Shown here one piece after another: positions 1-12,230 of a stretch of DNA of 64,000 bases; position 1 is the stretch's first letter, and each line of letters starts with the position of its first letter. The DNA is from Porites lobata. Taxonomy: Eukaryota; Cnidaria; Anthozoa; Scleractinia; Poritidae. The DNA lies in the NCBI GenBank assembly GCA_942486035.1, contig CALNXK010000003.1:3434501-3498500 (forward strand), read 5' to 3'. The notes under the pieces are model-generated. The model was given only the letters and a program-made list of their open reading frames with translations, did no database searches and was not told the DNA's origin. Both the position numbers and the translations under genes were made by a program.

Positions 1-515
1 TTTTAATTTTTTTTTTATTGTTGATCGAGGACAACCAGAAACCGCACTTCGTGGCATGAGTACTGATTACATGCTAACATAATTTACGGCGGAGTCGTTA
101 TGGCAGGTGTTTCCACTGTCTTTGACTGTGCGTATGGATCGCCGCAAGGCAAAAAGTGTATCGCCCTGAATTACTGATCGTTTTAATTATCAGTTGTGTT
201 AGTATGTAACAAAAGCCTTCCTGTTGTGTTTTTCAGTCTTTTTAGGCGGCTGTTAATCGACAACGTGGTTCGATCCATTCAAATGATATTGTCTGAGAAA
301 ACAATGTGGTTGGCCCGATGAATTATAAAACGATTAGTTCAGCAAAAACATTAAACTTTCTTTTTCCGTTCCATAAAACTTGCCTTGTTGAGAACTTGAG
401 CTTAAAACTTATGAGCTTTTGGTCCCAACCCCTTAATGATACGAACACATGTATTATGTAGTGTTCTTGACACAGCTGTCGCGGATAAAGTGACCTGACC
501 GTATTATCATGTCTG
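1..515. other. gene-free left flank (3' side of GPCR 1)
   Basis: AT-rich sequence without a convincing reading frame. It lies downstream of the minus-strand receptor gene, so it probably holds that gene's 3' UTR. I saw no repeat with recognisable ends here. Confidence 0.5.
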
Positions 516-1385
516 TTAAACCTCTGTAGCGACAACATTCGCGTCATTCTTTTCCCGAAGTACTTCCTTGAGCTCCCGCTTAATGTCACGTTTCAACAAC
601 GCATATGCAATTGGGTTGCCGGCTGAATTCGTCACTACAAGAAAACGCACTGCATTGGACAAATCATCAGAAAATGTACACAAATCGGTAAAATAGCATA
701 GTGAGCTGCACACTTCAAGCGAATAGCAAACGAGAAATATGGCCACTACTGTTATAATCACACGAGCTGGCGTCCATGTGTGTATTTTGTAGCTCTTATG
801 TTTTGGTTCATTGAACCGCAACTGTGTATCTAGCCTCGTTGTCTGTTGACGATGATCGCGTGCTATTGATATTATTTTGACTGTAACAAACAAGAGTACA
901 GCACAGGGAATAAATTCAAACATGGTTGTCCAGATTACTACCGTGATATTTCGGTTTATGCTGCACCTGTGCAGACTCGTGCAGAGGCCTGGTATAAAGT
1001 AGGTAGTGAACGGTATCAGCCACGACAATGTCATCAAACAAAAAGCGCGTTTTCGCGTCATGAGAGTCATGTAGGAAAGTGGATGAACAATTGCCAAATA
1101 ACGGTCGATGGCCATAACACAGAGACAGCTAGTTGAAGAGTAAATCATTGCCACTGCGATGTCATCTGCCACGCTCTGAAGGCACGCTCTTGGAGAAAAC
1201 TCGCAGATAAAGTTTGCTGGGAAATAGCAGGCCCCAACGCCAAGGTCGGCTAATGCGAGTGACAAGATAAAGCCATTGGGAATGGTATGAAGTCTGCGTC
1301 TAGTATAAATGAGGTAAATCACAAAGCCGTTTCCAAAGATTGCTAAGGTCGACGGAATCCATCCAAGAATCCAGTACCAGTTCAT
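516..1385 (-). CDS. class A (rhodopsin-like) G protein-coupled receptor, single exon
   Basis: A 289-residue seven-helix receptor of the plasma membrane, expected to signal through heterotrimeric G proteins; the ligand cannot be read from sequence. Visible class A landmarks are the TM1 GNGFVIYL motif (N19), TM2 LSLALAD (D47), DRY at 94-96, a TM3 cysteine (C68), cysteines and an NIT sequon in the second extracellular loop, and NPIAY in TM7 followed by KRDIKREL as helix 8. The start is the ATG at 1385, because an in-frame TAA lies two codons upstream. The extracellular N-terminus is very short, about five residues. TM6 reads FLVCYSLEV, so the usual CWxP tryptophan and proline are missing. It lacks introns, like the other two receptors in this window. 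Family is sure; subfamily (possibly MECA-like: melanocortin/adenosine/cannabinoid type) is inference. Confidence 0.9.
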   Translation of the reverse strand: MNWYWILGWIPSTLAIFGNGFVIYLIYTRRRLHTIPNGFILSLALADLGVGACYFPANFICEFSPRACLQSVADDIAVAMIYSSTSCLCVMAIDRYLAIVHPLSYMTLMTRKRAFCLMTLSWLIPFTTYFIPGLCTSLHRCSINRNITVVIWTTMFEFIPCAVLLFVTVKIISIARDHRQQTTRLDTQLRFNEPKHKSYKIHTWTPARVIITVVAIFLVCYSLEVCSSLCYFTDLCTFSDDLSNAVRFLVVTNSAGNPIAYALLKRDIKRELKEVLREKNDANVVATEV

Positions 1386-2152
1386 TCTTTAACCATAGCG
1401 TTACTCTGACTCCAGTACTGAAAGGTGCATATTAGGTCGTGTTTTAGTATTGCAACATTTATAAAATTCGTCGTCACAATTCGTGGGTCGACATTCAACC
1501 GTCATTGACGTCATAGTTAGCAATTAAACTGACGTTAATGAATAAATAAATAAATAAACAAACAAAAAAATATTATGTAACCCCCACAGAGAGCAAAAGT
1601 CTCTGTTTGGGGTTAATTATGTCAGTTCTTGACATATAATAGATTAGTTTTAAATGAAGTTGAATTACTCGAGACTATCGACAAAAGAGAGAAAGAGAAG
1701 TCATTTGATATTACTTACTTTTGACTGCTGAAAAGGTGTGCCCATTTGCCGATAATCGGCTTCTGACAATAATACTAACTTTGAACTCTATCCCATAGTA
1801 GACGCAGGATGATGTCGTATTTTCACGACAGAATTGACCACAGGCAGCCCAAATCCTCTGCGATCAGTTAAGCTATTTTATTTACCAGTGCGGCGGATCG
1901 GTAAAATAACCATACACCAACAATACTAATCGGCTCCTGACAACAAGCAAGATGCTGAAACCAAGTAAATTAGGTTAAAAGTATTTTTATTGAAAATTCC
2001 AGCGAAAGTTATCTTCTTTGAATCCATTTCCTGACAAATTCCTTAGGTTCACGTTTTGAGGATTGCGCAATATGATACCACACGTATCAAAGTATGTTTA
2101 AACTCTCAGACTGAGCTTGGGCTGTAAATTGACTAGAATAGGGTTGTAATTT
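1386..2152. other. intergenic, likely promoter side of GPCR 1
   Basis: No gene recognised. It contains an AAAT-type simple repeat near 1541-1570 and would hold the promoter and 5' UTR of the minus-strand receptor. No promoter element can be identified with confidence. Confidence 0.4.
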
Positions 2153-2543
2153 CCCCGGGGGGCTACTTGGGTCAGTTTTTGCTGGGTATGTGCCGCTGGC
2201 CTCTTAAAGCCCCTACCCCATTATAGTCTATTCTGTGGCCAAGTATAGACCCCATCTCCGTCACTTTGGGGCAAAAATGTAATTTTTGCGATCCCAACTT
2301 AGTCACTTTTTATTTATGTATCTACCTTATATTGAACGAAAAACGCCATCAGTACAAACATTCTGGTACGTTTGCTTACTGTTAATATGAACAACCAAAA
2401 ATCAGAAAATGTGCAACCCCATTCTAGTAATTATAATCTCTATTGAAAATGCGACCCCATTATAGTCAATCCAGTCGTGAAAATACGACCCCATCCAGCG
2501 GCACATCCCCATGAGCCTCTCATAAGGGAGTACCCTCCCCGGA
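2153..2543. mobile_element. 391-bp MITE with 8-bp target duplication (hAT-like)
   Basis: The imperfect terminal inverted repeats begin CCCCGGGGGGCTAC on the left and, read inward from the right, TCCGGGGAGGGTACTCC. They continue through an inverted TGTGCCGCTGG motif. The element is flanked on both sides by TGTAATTT (2145-2152 and 2544-2551). An 8-bp duplication suggests hAT mobilisation. There is no coding capacity; internal ACCCCATTATAGTC-like motifs recur on both arms. Confidence 0.8.
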
Positions 2544-2822
2544 TGTAATTTCAACAGAATTACTAGAATGGGGTCTACATTTTCAGGAAAGGGGTAGGAA
2601 AGTTCTGGTACAGTATGTTGCCCAGTATCCGGCACTTCAGGTCAACATTGCAATAACTTTCCTTTGTTAGTCGCAAGAGCTCTGAAATTTGGCCCAGAGA
2701 AAATCTATTTAGTCCTTACTATGACGAAAGACAGTTAAACTTTTTTTGCCATTGTTTCCACGCGAAATTAATATTTTTGCAGAGCTCCTGTGTTGCCCCG
2801 TATCCGGACTGCTGGCCCAGTA

Positions 2823-3009
2823 CAGTCAACTCTCGCCTTGCGGACACCCCGCTATAACGGACACCCCGATAATACGGACAGCAGCTAAATCCCCGGCAAA
2901 AGCAAGTTGCAGACGTTTGACTGAAATAAACTCCCGCTATTACGGACTCTCGCTAATGAGGACACCACCTCGAGGTCCCTACAGTGTCCGCTATAAAGGG
3001 AGTTGACTA
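2823..3009. mobile_element. 187-bp Tigger/pogo-like MITE
   Basis: The terminal inverted repeats CAGTCAACTC on the left and GAGTTGACTA on the right are flanked by TA at 2821-2822 and 3010-3011. Inside, GGACACCCCG-type motifs are repeated. TA duplication and the CAGTCAACTC terminus are typical of Tc1/mariner-pogo non-autonomous elements. Confidence 0.8.
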
Positions 3010-3011
3010 TA

Positions 3012-5218
3012 TCAGGCCACAAAAAGAACAACGTAATTGTACATAAAATTTAACAGGTAAGCGACTTTAAAGCTTCTCTTGCACTTGCAAAGTAATCTGG
3101 CAATCGATTCCAAAAATATAACCTACATGATCGTAAAATAAAACATAACAAATGACTGGGGTATGGCGAGGAACGCGAGCGGCTGTTAAATGGTATAATA
3201 TTCTTATTTCCTCAGTCAGTCCTCATATAGAAAATGCAGTCACGCGAGACAAGCCGTGCACGCGAAATCAAGTCGCCTCTGAATGAGTGAAGAAAATTTC
3301 CATACGGAGTTGAGTAGAATTACATTTTACGACTATATCATATATCATAAACTTTAATTATAGTTAAGATATGAAATAAATCTTATCCGGATATTAATGT
3401 ACACAGCTAATTCATCGATTCTGTAAAGCAGAAATCCTTACCCTCTCATACTGCTTTTAAGCTTAGAGCTGAGCCTGAAAACATACTTCTCTCGCATCGG
3501 ATGAATTCTCCTCTTATAGGCCATTATATGGAGCAGACAGCAACCCTAGGCCTCCCACCCGACAACTAGTCTACAACAACCTGCTCACCAATATATTTAT
3601 GTAGAAGAGGGCAGTTATTCAGGGTTAATCCATAGGAAAACTAGACTAGTTTCGGTTTCTTTAAAATTATCACGGTAAGCATAACTCCAGGATTAAAGTA
3701 AGTATATAATTTATCAATCTGACTTGTCGACAAGACTCGAGGTAAAAGGCAAAATAACTGTTACAAAAACTTTCGACTGTTGCACATGAAACCGATATGG
3801 AAGCCAAAACTGTAAAAATGATAGTACGGAAGTGTTAGGGCCAATGCGAAAAGAAAAAAATGCAAATTTAAATGTTGCTGACGACCTAGCTTGCGGACCG
3901 TGTCCAACCTCTTCTCACGATTGCGTTTCCAACTTACAGTTTTGACGGCCATAAAAGCGTGACGGCTCGTACATGACTATTTTTGTCAAGCCGTTATTTA
4001 CTGTTAGTGTATTACAGAATGTTTTGAAATTTTGTGGAAAAAACACAAAGGCTTGCGCTACTTTTCGAGGAGACTCTTAGAGTTGAGCTTTACTTTTCAT
4101 CTTGTTAAAGACAACTGAGAGATCCCCCTTAACACAACAACTTTTCGTATTTTCAGATGAAGAACATTTGATTTGTTTTTCTTAGAAATCTCGTGATTTT
4201 GCGTACTTGTGATTTCGTTACCAAGTTTAGATACGCTGTAACGCATGTCCTCCTTGCGTAATCAACATGAAAATATTTTCAAAAGACCAAAATATCATGC
4301 AAGGTTCCTTGGCTCATTTTATTTTTGTGTAATTAAACGTTAATCCAGAACAGTTTTGTCCAGTGTACTATGTACATTGTAACATAAATAGACAACTGCA
4401 GACAACTGCAGTTTGTATACGAAACAAAGTAGCGATTGTAGCAGTTAACATTCGTTCTCGTACTCATACTCCTTGACGTCAGTGACATATTTAGTTGGGA
4501 GAGGGGGAAACAGTGCAATTGTTGTATTTCATGCGACCTTGTTCGTCTAACCCACCTGTAAGAGAACTGCCCAGAATTAAAGAATATTTTGTATTTTGCC
4601 TGAGGTGACTAATGGTGATTGTTAACGAGTATTCGTACTAGTGAATCCAGATAATATCTGGAACGACCTCGTTCACATGAGCACTGACAGAGCATAAGAG
4701 TTGAATTTTAGGTTCAAGAAAGTTTTGAAAAAAAAATATAATGACATCAAGGAATTTTTATTTGAGGCTATCATCATTTACCAGCTGTGTATAGAATTTT
4801 GCGACTGTTATACTGTGTCCAGCATCATGAAAGACATTGTTCATCGCAGATAATGTGTATAAAAGGTTGTTCGTTTGTCGCTTGTCTCACGGTACGATTA
4901 TCACTTAGACATTGATCGCCACGTTTTGACCGCGTATATACTGCCGGTCTTCAATCAGGCGATTAGTGTCGATTTACAGGGTAGAACTATTTGTACGACC
5001 GTGGCTGTTAGTGATTGGTATATTATGAACCTCGCATGGTTGGCATTATTAGAGGAGAACACTGTTCCCTCAGCGGTCCTTCGTTGTTTTGCATCCATTT
5101 CACTTTAGCAAGCTACTCTTAGACACCTTGTTCATGCAATACCGCATAGCTTTTCGTGCCGACACGAAGAACTATCCGTTATAGTGTGAACACGACTATC
5201 CGAAGGTCGATCTCCACT
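3012..5218. other. gene-free stretch
   Basis: About 2.2 kb of AT-rich sequence with only short accidental reading frames. None shows a recognisable domain or codon pattern. No repeat with clear ends was found. Confidence 0.4.
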
Positions 5219-5221
5219 TTA

Positions 5222-5448
5222 GGGACAGACCATTAGAAATGTTATGGGGGAGGGGGGGGGGGCGATTTTTGAGCCGTAGAAATTTTTTTCGTTATCAAAT
5301 TGTAGGAATTTTCTTTAGACTGTAGCATGAATATTTTTTAGGGTTAATTAGCGTGCATGAATTTTTTTCATTTCATTTTCCCTTGCGCGAATATGTTTTT
5401 TGTACTTCGTACCCCCCCCCTCCGATAAAGTTTCTAATGGTCTGTCCC
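5222..5448. mobile_element. 227-bp MITE with TTA target duplication (Harbinger-like)
   Basis: Terminal inverted repeats GGGACAGACCATTAGAAA and TTTCTAATGGTCTGTCCC are near-perfect. They are flanked by TTA at 5219-5221 and 5449-5451. Subterminal G-run and C-run tracts face each other. A 3-bp TTA duplication is the usual PIF/Harbinger mark. It is non-coding. Confidence 0.8.
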
Positions 5449-5572
5449 TTAGAGATCTTGGCGCAGCTTCGCAAAAAAGTTACAGAAATTGTTCCGAAAT
5501 CACTGTTGTTGTGTGTGAACAGTAGGCCTTTCCGGTATGGTTTTAGTGCCGGCTCAAAAGCGATCCGGTTTA

Positions 5573-5755
5573 GAGACTGTTTACCTGGAGGTGGGCGACC
5601 CCAGATAGGTGAGGTAAACCTGGCGGGTCACTCCACCTATCAAGTAAACGTGATCAAATTAAAATGAGAGACTATATGGACAGAAGGGTTACCCCACCTA
5701 AATAAGCGGTTTACCTCAACTACCTGAGGTCCCCCACCTCCATGTAAACATTCTC
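5573..5755. mobile_element. ~183-bp palindromic MITE
   Basis: The left end GAGACTGTTTACCTGGAGG matches, inverted with a few mismatches, the right end CCTCCATGTAAACATTCTC. Further inside, GTTTACCTC-like and GAGGTAAAC-like motifs are also inverted. No certain target duplication could be called. Confidence 0.65.
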
Positions 5756-6194
5756 AGCCCTTATTGTGATTCATCGTTTGCACATCTTCCATTGTACACC
5801 TCTCCCAAGAAAATTTGAAAACAACGCGTGCGCAATTTTTATTTTGCAAAAAGTGTACTTTTAAATTACAAGCTGAGTAACAATTTATTTGAAGTCTTGA
5901 ATTTCTAATACTTCAGTGTCATCATCCACTTTTCTTCTGGCCAATCAAACCTAATCTATTACGACATTAACAAACCGAGTGAGAAAATTATGTAAACGGA
6001 TTCGTAGCCCACTGACATATACACTGTAAATAAAATTACAACTTATTCTTCCAACAATTTTTTTTTTCTGGGAACAAAGTCGCAAATCAGTAGACAATTT
6101 ATTTAATTGTAATTTAGCAACTCAACGGCTGTCCACACATTACCTAAACCCAATAGGCATTGCGTAGTGTCCATCTGAATTTCTTATATATTTG
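5756..6194. other. gene-free stretch
   Basis: AT-rich sequence between a MITE and a retroelement fragment. Nothing recognised. Confidence 0.35.
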
Positions 6195-6900
6195 TCAGGA
6201 GTCTGTACGAACTTTGGTCCATGCTTTTATCATTGGTCGTATAGATTACTGAAACAGCCTTCTATTTGGTTTACCCTCTATTCATCTACTTAAACTGCAA
6301 CGCTTGCAGAATGCAGCTGCTCGGCTTATATCTAATGTCCCTCGCTACAGTCACATAACACCAGTACTTTGTTCGTTACATTGGCTTCCTGTCAAATTTC
6401 GTATTGATTTTAAAATACTTGTTTTTACTTTTAAAGCAACCTACGGTCATGCGCCTGGTTATTTGATCGAGTTGATTGCTATTAAAGAACAGCCGCGCTA
6501 TAACCTCCGTTCAGCTAGCGGTCTTATCTTAAAGTATCCTTGTTTAAAACTGAAAAAGACTTTAGGGGATCGTGCTTTTTCACCTGCTGCCCCTAATTTA
6601 TGGAACAATCTGCCCCTTCACATCCGTCTTGAGGACAATTTTGAACATTTTAAATCTTTACTTAAAACGCATCTTTTTAGACTAGCTTTTGATATGTAAT
6701 TTTTTTTACCTACTATGTAATATATTTAGTGTTTTTTATCTTTATGTAATTTTTAGCGTTGTTTATTCTTAGCCTTAATTATTTTGCTCATTTTAGTTTC
6801 TTTTTCTTTTAACATTTACGTGTTGTCACGCGCTTTTGATCATATTTGCATGGAAAAGGCGCGTTATAAATTTTTAATTATTATTAATTATTATTATTAC
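6195..6900 (+). mobile_element. 5'-truncated non-LTR retrotransposon (reverse transcriptase C-terminus, CR1/L2-like) with 3' tail
   Basis: A reading frame from about 6195 encodes the segment after the reverse transcriptase catalytic core that is very common in cnidarian genomes. It includes LQRLQNAAARLI, the LHWLPVKFRI motif, LGDRAFSPAAPNLWNNLP and a final LKTHLFRLAFDM, ending at 6699. An in-frame TGA interrupts it at the DY*NSL position upstream of 6304, so it is a dead copy. The catalytic YADD region is absent, which fits 5' truncation during target-primed insertion. The 3' tail runs to a TTA-rich microsatellite at about 6880-6900, the usual end of this element type. Family assignment rests on motif memory and is less sure than the call as an RT fragment. 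Confidence 0.85.
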
Positions 6901-8300
6901 TTTGGAAGAAAATGAAGAATCACCAGATTTCTTGCTTGAAATGCCTGGTGTTATAGCAAGCGTAGATAAAACAAGAAAAGCCCGAGATTGCATGATGCAA
7001 ATGAAAACGTGGGTAAAATATTTTTTTGCACAGTACGTGAGGTTTTTAGGTAGCACGTTTTTTTTGACCATTTTACTTTCAGTGGACCAAACTGACTTTC
7101 GAAATTATTTCCGATGGTAATGACTTACTTTTAATTAAAATTAACTTAAACGTGCTCTCTTTTAGTGAAATCTTTACCATTCAATCAAGGACAATTCAAT
7201 TTCTTTCAAATTTTCCTTCAGCTTCCCGGCCTATTTTCGGAAGTTTTGTTTTAAATAAAGTCACTGTTTCGCTATGACCATGCAGCTTGTAGTTTATATG
7301 ACAATTCGCTTCAAATAAAAATACGTTATATTTCCTTAACTCTATGGTTAGAATTTGAATCTGATGCTAGTTCATACGTAAAATTTGTTTTGGCAACACA
7401 TATGTTCAATATGTATTTGTAAAGCCTTCATAGCATTATATTACAAGCACTTTTCTCCGGACGTGCAATCCAATCGTTCCATCCTTTAATCTATTTAAAG
7501 TAATCTAGGGTGCAATATTGCTCGAGAATAATAGATGTTCATTGTATTGGTACGCGATTTCGGATAAAAAATATCGTGCTTGTTATGATCACTTTTGTAA
7601 CGTAAGGACTTTTAAATCGAGAGAATTACACGACGGTTATCGGAAACTACAAGCTTCTGATTTAATCGTTTTTTTTTTCTGGCCGGAAAAAATAATCTGC
7701 CATTAAATGATGTGGGAAAAGTAAACAGATTCTAAATTTGTTGGTGTAGAGTGAGCAAATCTTTGATTTTGAATTAAAGCTGGTAACCATGAACAATTGA
7801 ATCACTGAATCATCCTGTCAGATCAAAAATGATAAGTCAGATCTCATTAATATCCGGTACTCTTTAAGAAAATAGGGAATATAAAATCGGATTTTATGCT
7901 GCCTATAGGTTTTCAGTTATGGTAGACTATATAACCTTGCAGGAGTCAATTTATAACAGATTTCATCCGATATCTATCGCTGGAACTGACGTATCAAACC
8001 TGACGTTCAAACATAATTTGCCCAATTTGGTACTGACTTTCCGAAGAGTAAGCCCAGATTTGTAAAAAATTATTGATCCCTTTGGTTTCTTTTCTGTTAG
8101 ATAATTTTTGGTATGTGCGATCAAAGCAAATTATAACTGTAACAGACCTCGACGGTGCTGATACTGCTTATCCAAGGAAACTAAATACGACTGGACTCAA
8201 TTGCAGCAGCCAGTCAGACTGGCACAAATTCACCACTTAATAGAAAACTAAAAGCGAAAAGCTAAGACTTTCAATCAAGACACGGAACACAGCTGACAGG
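6901..8300. other. gene-free stretch upstream of GPCR 2
   Basis: AT-rich, with only accidental short frames. The promoter of the downstream receptor would lie at the right end, where a TATAAAAAG string occurs at 8325-8333, about 45 bases before the chosen start codon. That string is a possible TATA box but may also be chance in AT-rich DNA. Confidence 0.35.
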
Positions 8301-8373
8301 TGTGTTAATTGTCTGTCAGCAGCCTATAAAAAGGGCAAGAAATCCATACTTGTTGAGTACGAAAGGGACATTT

Positions 8374-9342
8374 ATGGCAAATTTTACAAGTAACCATACG
8401 CAAACGTCCGGGCGTGTTTTGCTCGAGCCCCTGGATACTTGGTACTGGGTGATTCGAGGAATCATCGCCATTTTAACCATTACAGGTAACGGACTCGTCA
8501 TTTATCTCATCGTTTCCAAGCGGCGACTATGGGCGACAAACAACTGGTTTGTGTTGTCATTAGCTGTTGCTGACTTTTGCGTCGGTTTGTTCATCACAAC
8601 CACTGGAGCCGCGTGCACATTCCATTTCAGATGCGACTGGCGCTTACAGCTTGTATTTTACAACTTCTTCTTATTTTCCAGCACAACTAATCTGTGGACA
8701 GTGGCAATCGATAGATATATTGGGATTGTCTACTCTTTGAGATACAGATCACTCATGACGAACACGCGAGTCGTTTTAGCGGTGGCAGCATCGTGGAGTA
8801 CGTCTTTCGTTGCAGCATTCGTGCGCCTACTATGGTTGCATGACCAACAACTCTATCGAGCTATTGATAAGTACTATCGCGTGATTGCAGATTTCTTCCT
8901 TGGAGCTGTATCATGCGTAGTACTCACATTTATTTATCTTCGCGTCTTGCTGATTTCAAGGAGTATAGCGAAAAAAATAGTCGCGCAAGCAAATGAAATC
9001 ACCCATAACTACAAACCAAATAATGTACGGTCTAAAAGGCATGCTCGACTCAATTTATCAACAAAGTTTTTTGGCTCTTTGGTTTTACTATTTGTTGTTT
9101 GCAACAGTGTTAGCATCTACATTTCACTCTGCAAAATTTTCAAGGTTGGCTATCTCAATCCTACAATCTCCACTCTCGCGTATTTGCTCGTCCACTGTAA
9201 CTCTGCCATGAATTTTGCTGCCTACGCGTTCATGAAAAGAGACATTCGCCGGGAACTACGACGCAAGTACCGCTTTTCTCAGTTTGTGGAATTAAGCTAC
9301 CTGTCTCGAGGAGAATTGACCTTAACGAGAGGCACCCAATGA
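8374..9342 (+). CDS. class A (rhodopsin-like) G protein-coupled receptor, single exon
   Basis: A 322-residue seven-helix receptor. I start it at the ATG at 8374 (MANFTS), because this gives a normal short N-terminus with two glycosylation sequons (NFT, NHT). The open frame extends further upstream but without another ATG context that I trust. Landmarks are TM1 GNGLVIYL (N39), TM2 LSLAVAD (D67), DRY at 113-115, C87 at the start of TM3, and helix 8 KRDIRREL. Several otherwise conserved residues are changed: TM7 reads NFAAY (280-284) instead of NPxxY, TM6 reads LFVVCNSVS with no CWxP, and the second extracellular loop has no cysteine to pair with C87. Frame and helices are intact, so it is probably functional but noncanonical. 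Ligand and G protein are unknown. Confidence 0.9.
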   Translation: MANFTSNHTQTSGRVLLEPLDTWYWVIRGIIAILTITGNGLVIYLIVSKRRLWATNNWFVLSLAVADFCVGLFITTTGAACTFHFRCDWRLQLVFYNFFLFSSTTNLWTVAIDRYIGIVYSLRYRSLMTNTRVVLAVAASWSTSFVAAFVRLLWLHDQQLYRAIDKYYRVIADFFLGAVSCVVLTFIYLRVLLISRSIAKKIVAQANEITHNYKPNNVRSKRHARLNLSTKFFGSLVLLFVVCNSVSIYISLCKIFKVGYLNPTISTLAYLLVHCNSAMNFAAYAFMKRDIRRELRRKYRFSQFVELSYLSRGELTLTRGTQ

Positions 9343-11879
9343 CGTTTCTCTGTCAAATAACTGAAGTAGCAAATAAGTATTGCCTACTAGAGAGATTTTA
9401 GATCATTCTAAAGGTTGAGAAAGGCTACACATTTCTGATAACCGTTTTACACTTCTTAGATTTTCGTTTTTGTTTTACTAACCGACAGTGTATCTATAAT
9501 ATCACAGAGTCTGTGTTTTTATCATTTTATGTCCAAGATATTGCGATTATGATTGTTAAAAAAGGGTGACTGTACTCACTGAACAAGGTAGCTGACATTT
9601 TCGGATGAGCTGGAGACAAAAAAGCCTTAGGCGTCCAATGCGACGAAAGTTCCCCTAAGACATGCATCCAAACAAATGAATTGTTGTAGAGGAAATCCAA
9701 ATTACCCAAACAGGCTTCTAAAGCATAAATAAAACTTTGCACTTCTGGCTTTTTAGAAACATTTGGTCGTTGGGTGCCCCTGCCTACCCAAGTGCTGAGT
9801 TACATCCACAAGACGGACTCAAGAGAGTTTCACCTGACTGTTGCATGTCTAATCCAGGGGAACTGATTTGTCTCTTCCATTATCATTAAAAATTGTTTCA
9901 GCTCTGCAAGAAAATAATTAAAGTAGAAGTCGCAAACTTCGAAACTTCATTGATCTTTGCACAAAACAGAGCTTAACTAATGGCTTGAAGTTGGAGATAT
10001 CTTTTCAGGATACCGTTCCACTTATTATTTAGTTTCCTTCTGATCTTCACAAGACCTAATGCACTTAGTCTGAAAACGCAGTGACCTATTAACGAAGAGA
10101 TGCGTCCGAGAGTCAGGGGCCTACGAGCTTTATAAGGTCAAAATCAGTTTCTATTCAACTTATATAGAAAAAAAAAGTGATTATGCCATAAACATGCATG
10201 AGCACCTCTGTGGTCTTTGGAGGAACTGGTGGGTAAAAGATGTTTTCTTGAACGAAAGGTATAAAATTCGTTCAATCTCACTGAGATTTCGTAATATGTG
10301 AAAAAGAGAAAGACGACACGAAATAGAGGCAAGAGTGAGTACAGGCGAGACTAAAAGTTAATACAGCTGAAAATACTAACTACTAAGTGACATGTAGAAT
10401 ACATAAATAAATTTCAGTTTTTTAATTTTCAATTTTAATTTCGGAGTTTGCCGTCCATCTTCAATAAAATAAAAGTTATTTTTATTAACTGAGCGATTTC
10501 TGGAGCACTGATTGGTGGAGAGCTACTTCATGTTCGATAAGAGTACTTTCAGTAAGAGCATGGAAGTCTTTCTATTATCCATGGTAAGAGAGCATGGAAA
10601 TGATGCTTGTGTATGTCATTGTGATGGTTGCGCAATTTGTTTTTCTCTTTCTTGCGGGCAAGACGTCAAAACCGTCAATATTATTATATAAAAACACAAA
10701 TCGACAACAATTTTCCATGGTCTGTACTCTTCTCGATTATAGAAATGACGGCAAACTTTGCAGTGAAAGCAAACCTCGCTCTTCGAGTCAACATTCAATG
10801 CAAAGAATTTATTATTAGAAAATAAGTGCAGTGCCAAATATACCACAAAGCCCTTTTTTTCTTTCAAAGGCATCTCCAATCTAACTGTGCAACCAATGCT
10901 TTTTTATTTTTCTGCTCATCCTTTCTTTCTCTTTGCTCTTCCATTTTTTCTATTCTTCTCCTTCGCTAGCGTGATTTTCTGGATTGTTGGACGCCAGAAC
11001 AAAACCCTGCCTTATGGCCCTTTTCTACTCAAATGGCTGCAAATTTCGCTCGCCGTACTCTTTCAAAAAACCGTCTAGAACTATATACAAAGCAAAGTGA
11101 TAAGCTTGATGTTACAAACATGAAGAGCGCCCTGTCAGTAAAAGTCAAACATATCGCGACAAGGGAGGAAAATTCGATTTTTCCCATATTTTAATGTTAG
11201 ATAGGCTAGGGTATAACTAAAATCACTGAATGTTTTTTTTTTAGTGAAATATCCTTTTATTTCAGAGAGAAATGCAAATATCCAAAATCCGTTGAAATCG
11301 CCATTTGAGGTGGTCAGTTATTACGTGGGTTTGAATTCAAAGCCTTGCGTGCAAAAACCGATTATTATTAAAACATCACAGCCTTCTTTTACATCTTCTA
11401 AATATCTGTTAATTTGGGGAGTTACTGCTCTGTTTTTTGTATACAAAACAATTTAATTTCGAAGGCATACAATTTACTTCAGTAAAAGTTAAAAACAGTA
11501 AAAGTAAAAAACATAATTTTCACCGCGTGCGAAACCTTCAAATCGATTAAGCTGCAGGTGGTTGAATGTTAGAAGGATGGTCTACAGATTTCTCTAAAAA
11601 TTTCTTTGGGCAAATGATTACTATCCACGCGAGAGCTTTACAAAATCTATAAATTTCTTTCATCCTTCCTTCGGGATGAAACTGACGAGCTTTAAATACT
11701 ACGCACGCTCTGATTGACCAAGCGTTGTGTTTGCAAGAGGGTTTGTAGTAATGACGAAACGATCTTTCTCGGTGCGTGCGCTATTTAACGGGCAATCAAT
11801 TCGCTCTTTATCTTCGAGATTTTCCTCGTCATTAATAAGCAGATCGTCCCATTCCTCCTGTATTCCTTCTACTTAAGAA
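9343..11879. other. gene-free stretch
   Basis: About 2.5 kb with no recognised gene. The overlapping short frames around 10.6-11.1 kb show no domain and no consistent coding signal. The left end probably contains the receptor's 3' UTR. Confidence 0.4.
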
Positions 11880-12220
11880 AGTTACAGGGAGGAGAGACGG
11901 GCGCTTATTCGATAGGGACGCTTGTTTGATATTTTGGCCAACGCGGTAAACCCTTATTCGGGGGCGGGCGCTTATTAGAGCGTGGGGCCTTATAGAGGAA
12001 ATACGGTACACAGATGTGTAACAGGGTAAATAAAAAAAAGTTAAAATGAACGCACGGGACAGACCACCAAACGTGTTAAGATGCATTTAGCCAAAATAGA
12101 AATACCGTTTGTTAAAAGGAAAAGTTAATAAGCGCCTCCCTTATTAAGCGCCCCCCTTTCCTATAAGCACCTCTCCTTTTAGCCGAGCTGGGGCGCTTGT
12201 GCGAGGAAATACGGTTCATA
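11880..12220. repeat. two partial copies of a GAGGAAATACGGT-ended repeat
   Basis: Two segments end in the same string, GAGGAAATACGGT, near 11996-12009 and near 12203-12216. Each is preceded by GGGCGCTTATT- or GGGGCGCTTGT-type sequence. They look like degraded copies of a transposon family related in terminal motif (TACCGTA/TACGGTA) to the neighbouring element at 12231. Confidence 0.5.
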
Positions 12221-12230
12221 GCTTGCGAAA

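Noticed and set aside
8302..8373. Upstream extension of the second GPCR to a non-ATG start
   Set aside because: The added residues start at GTG; the ATG at 8374 gives a normal receptor N-terminus with glycosylation sequons.
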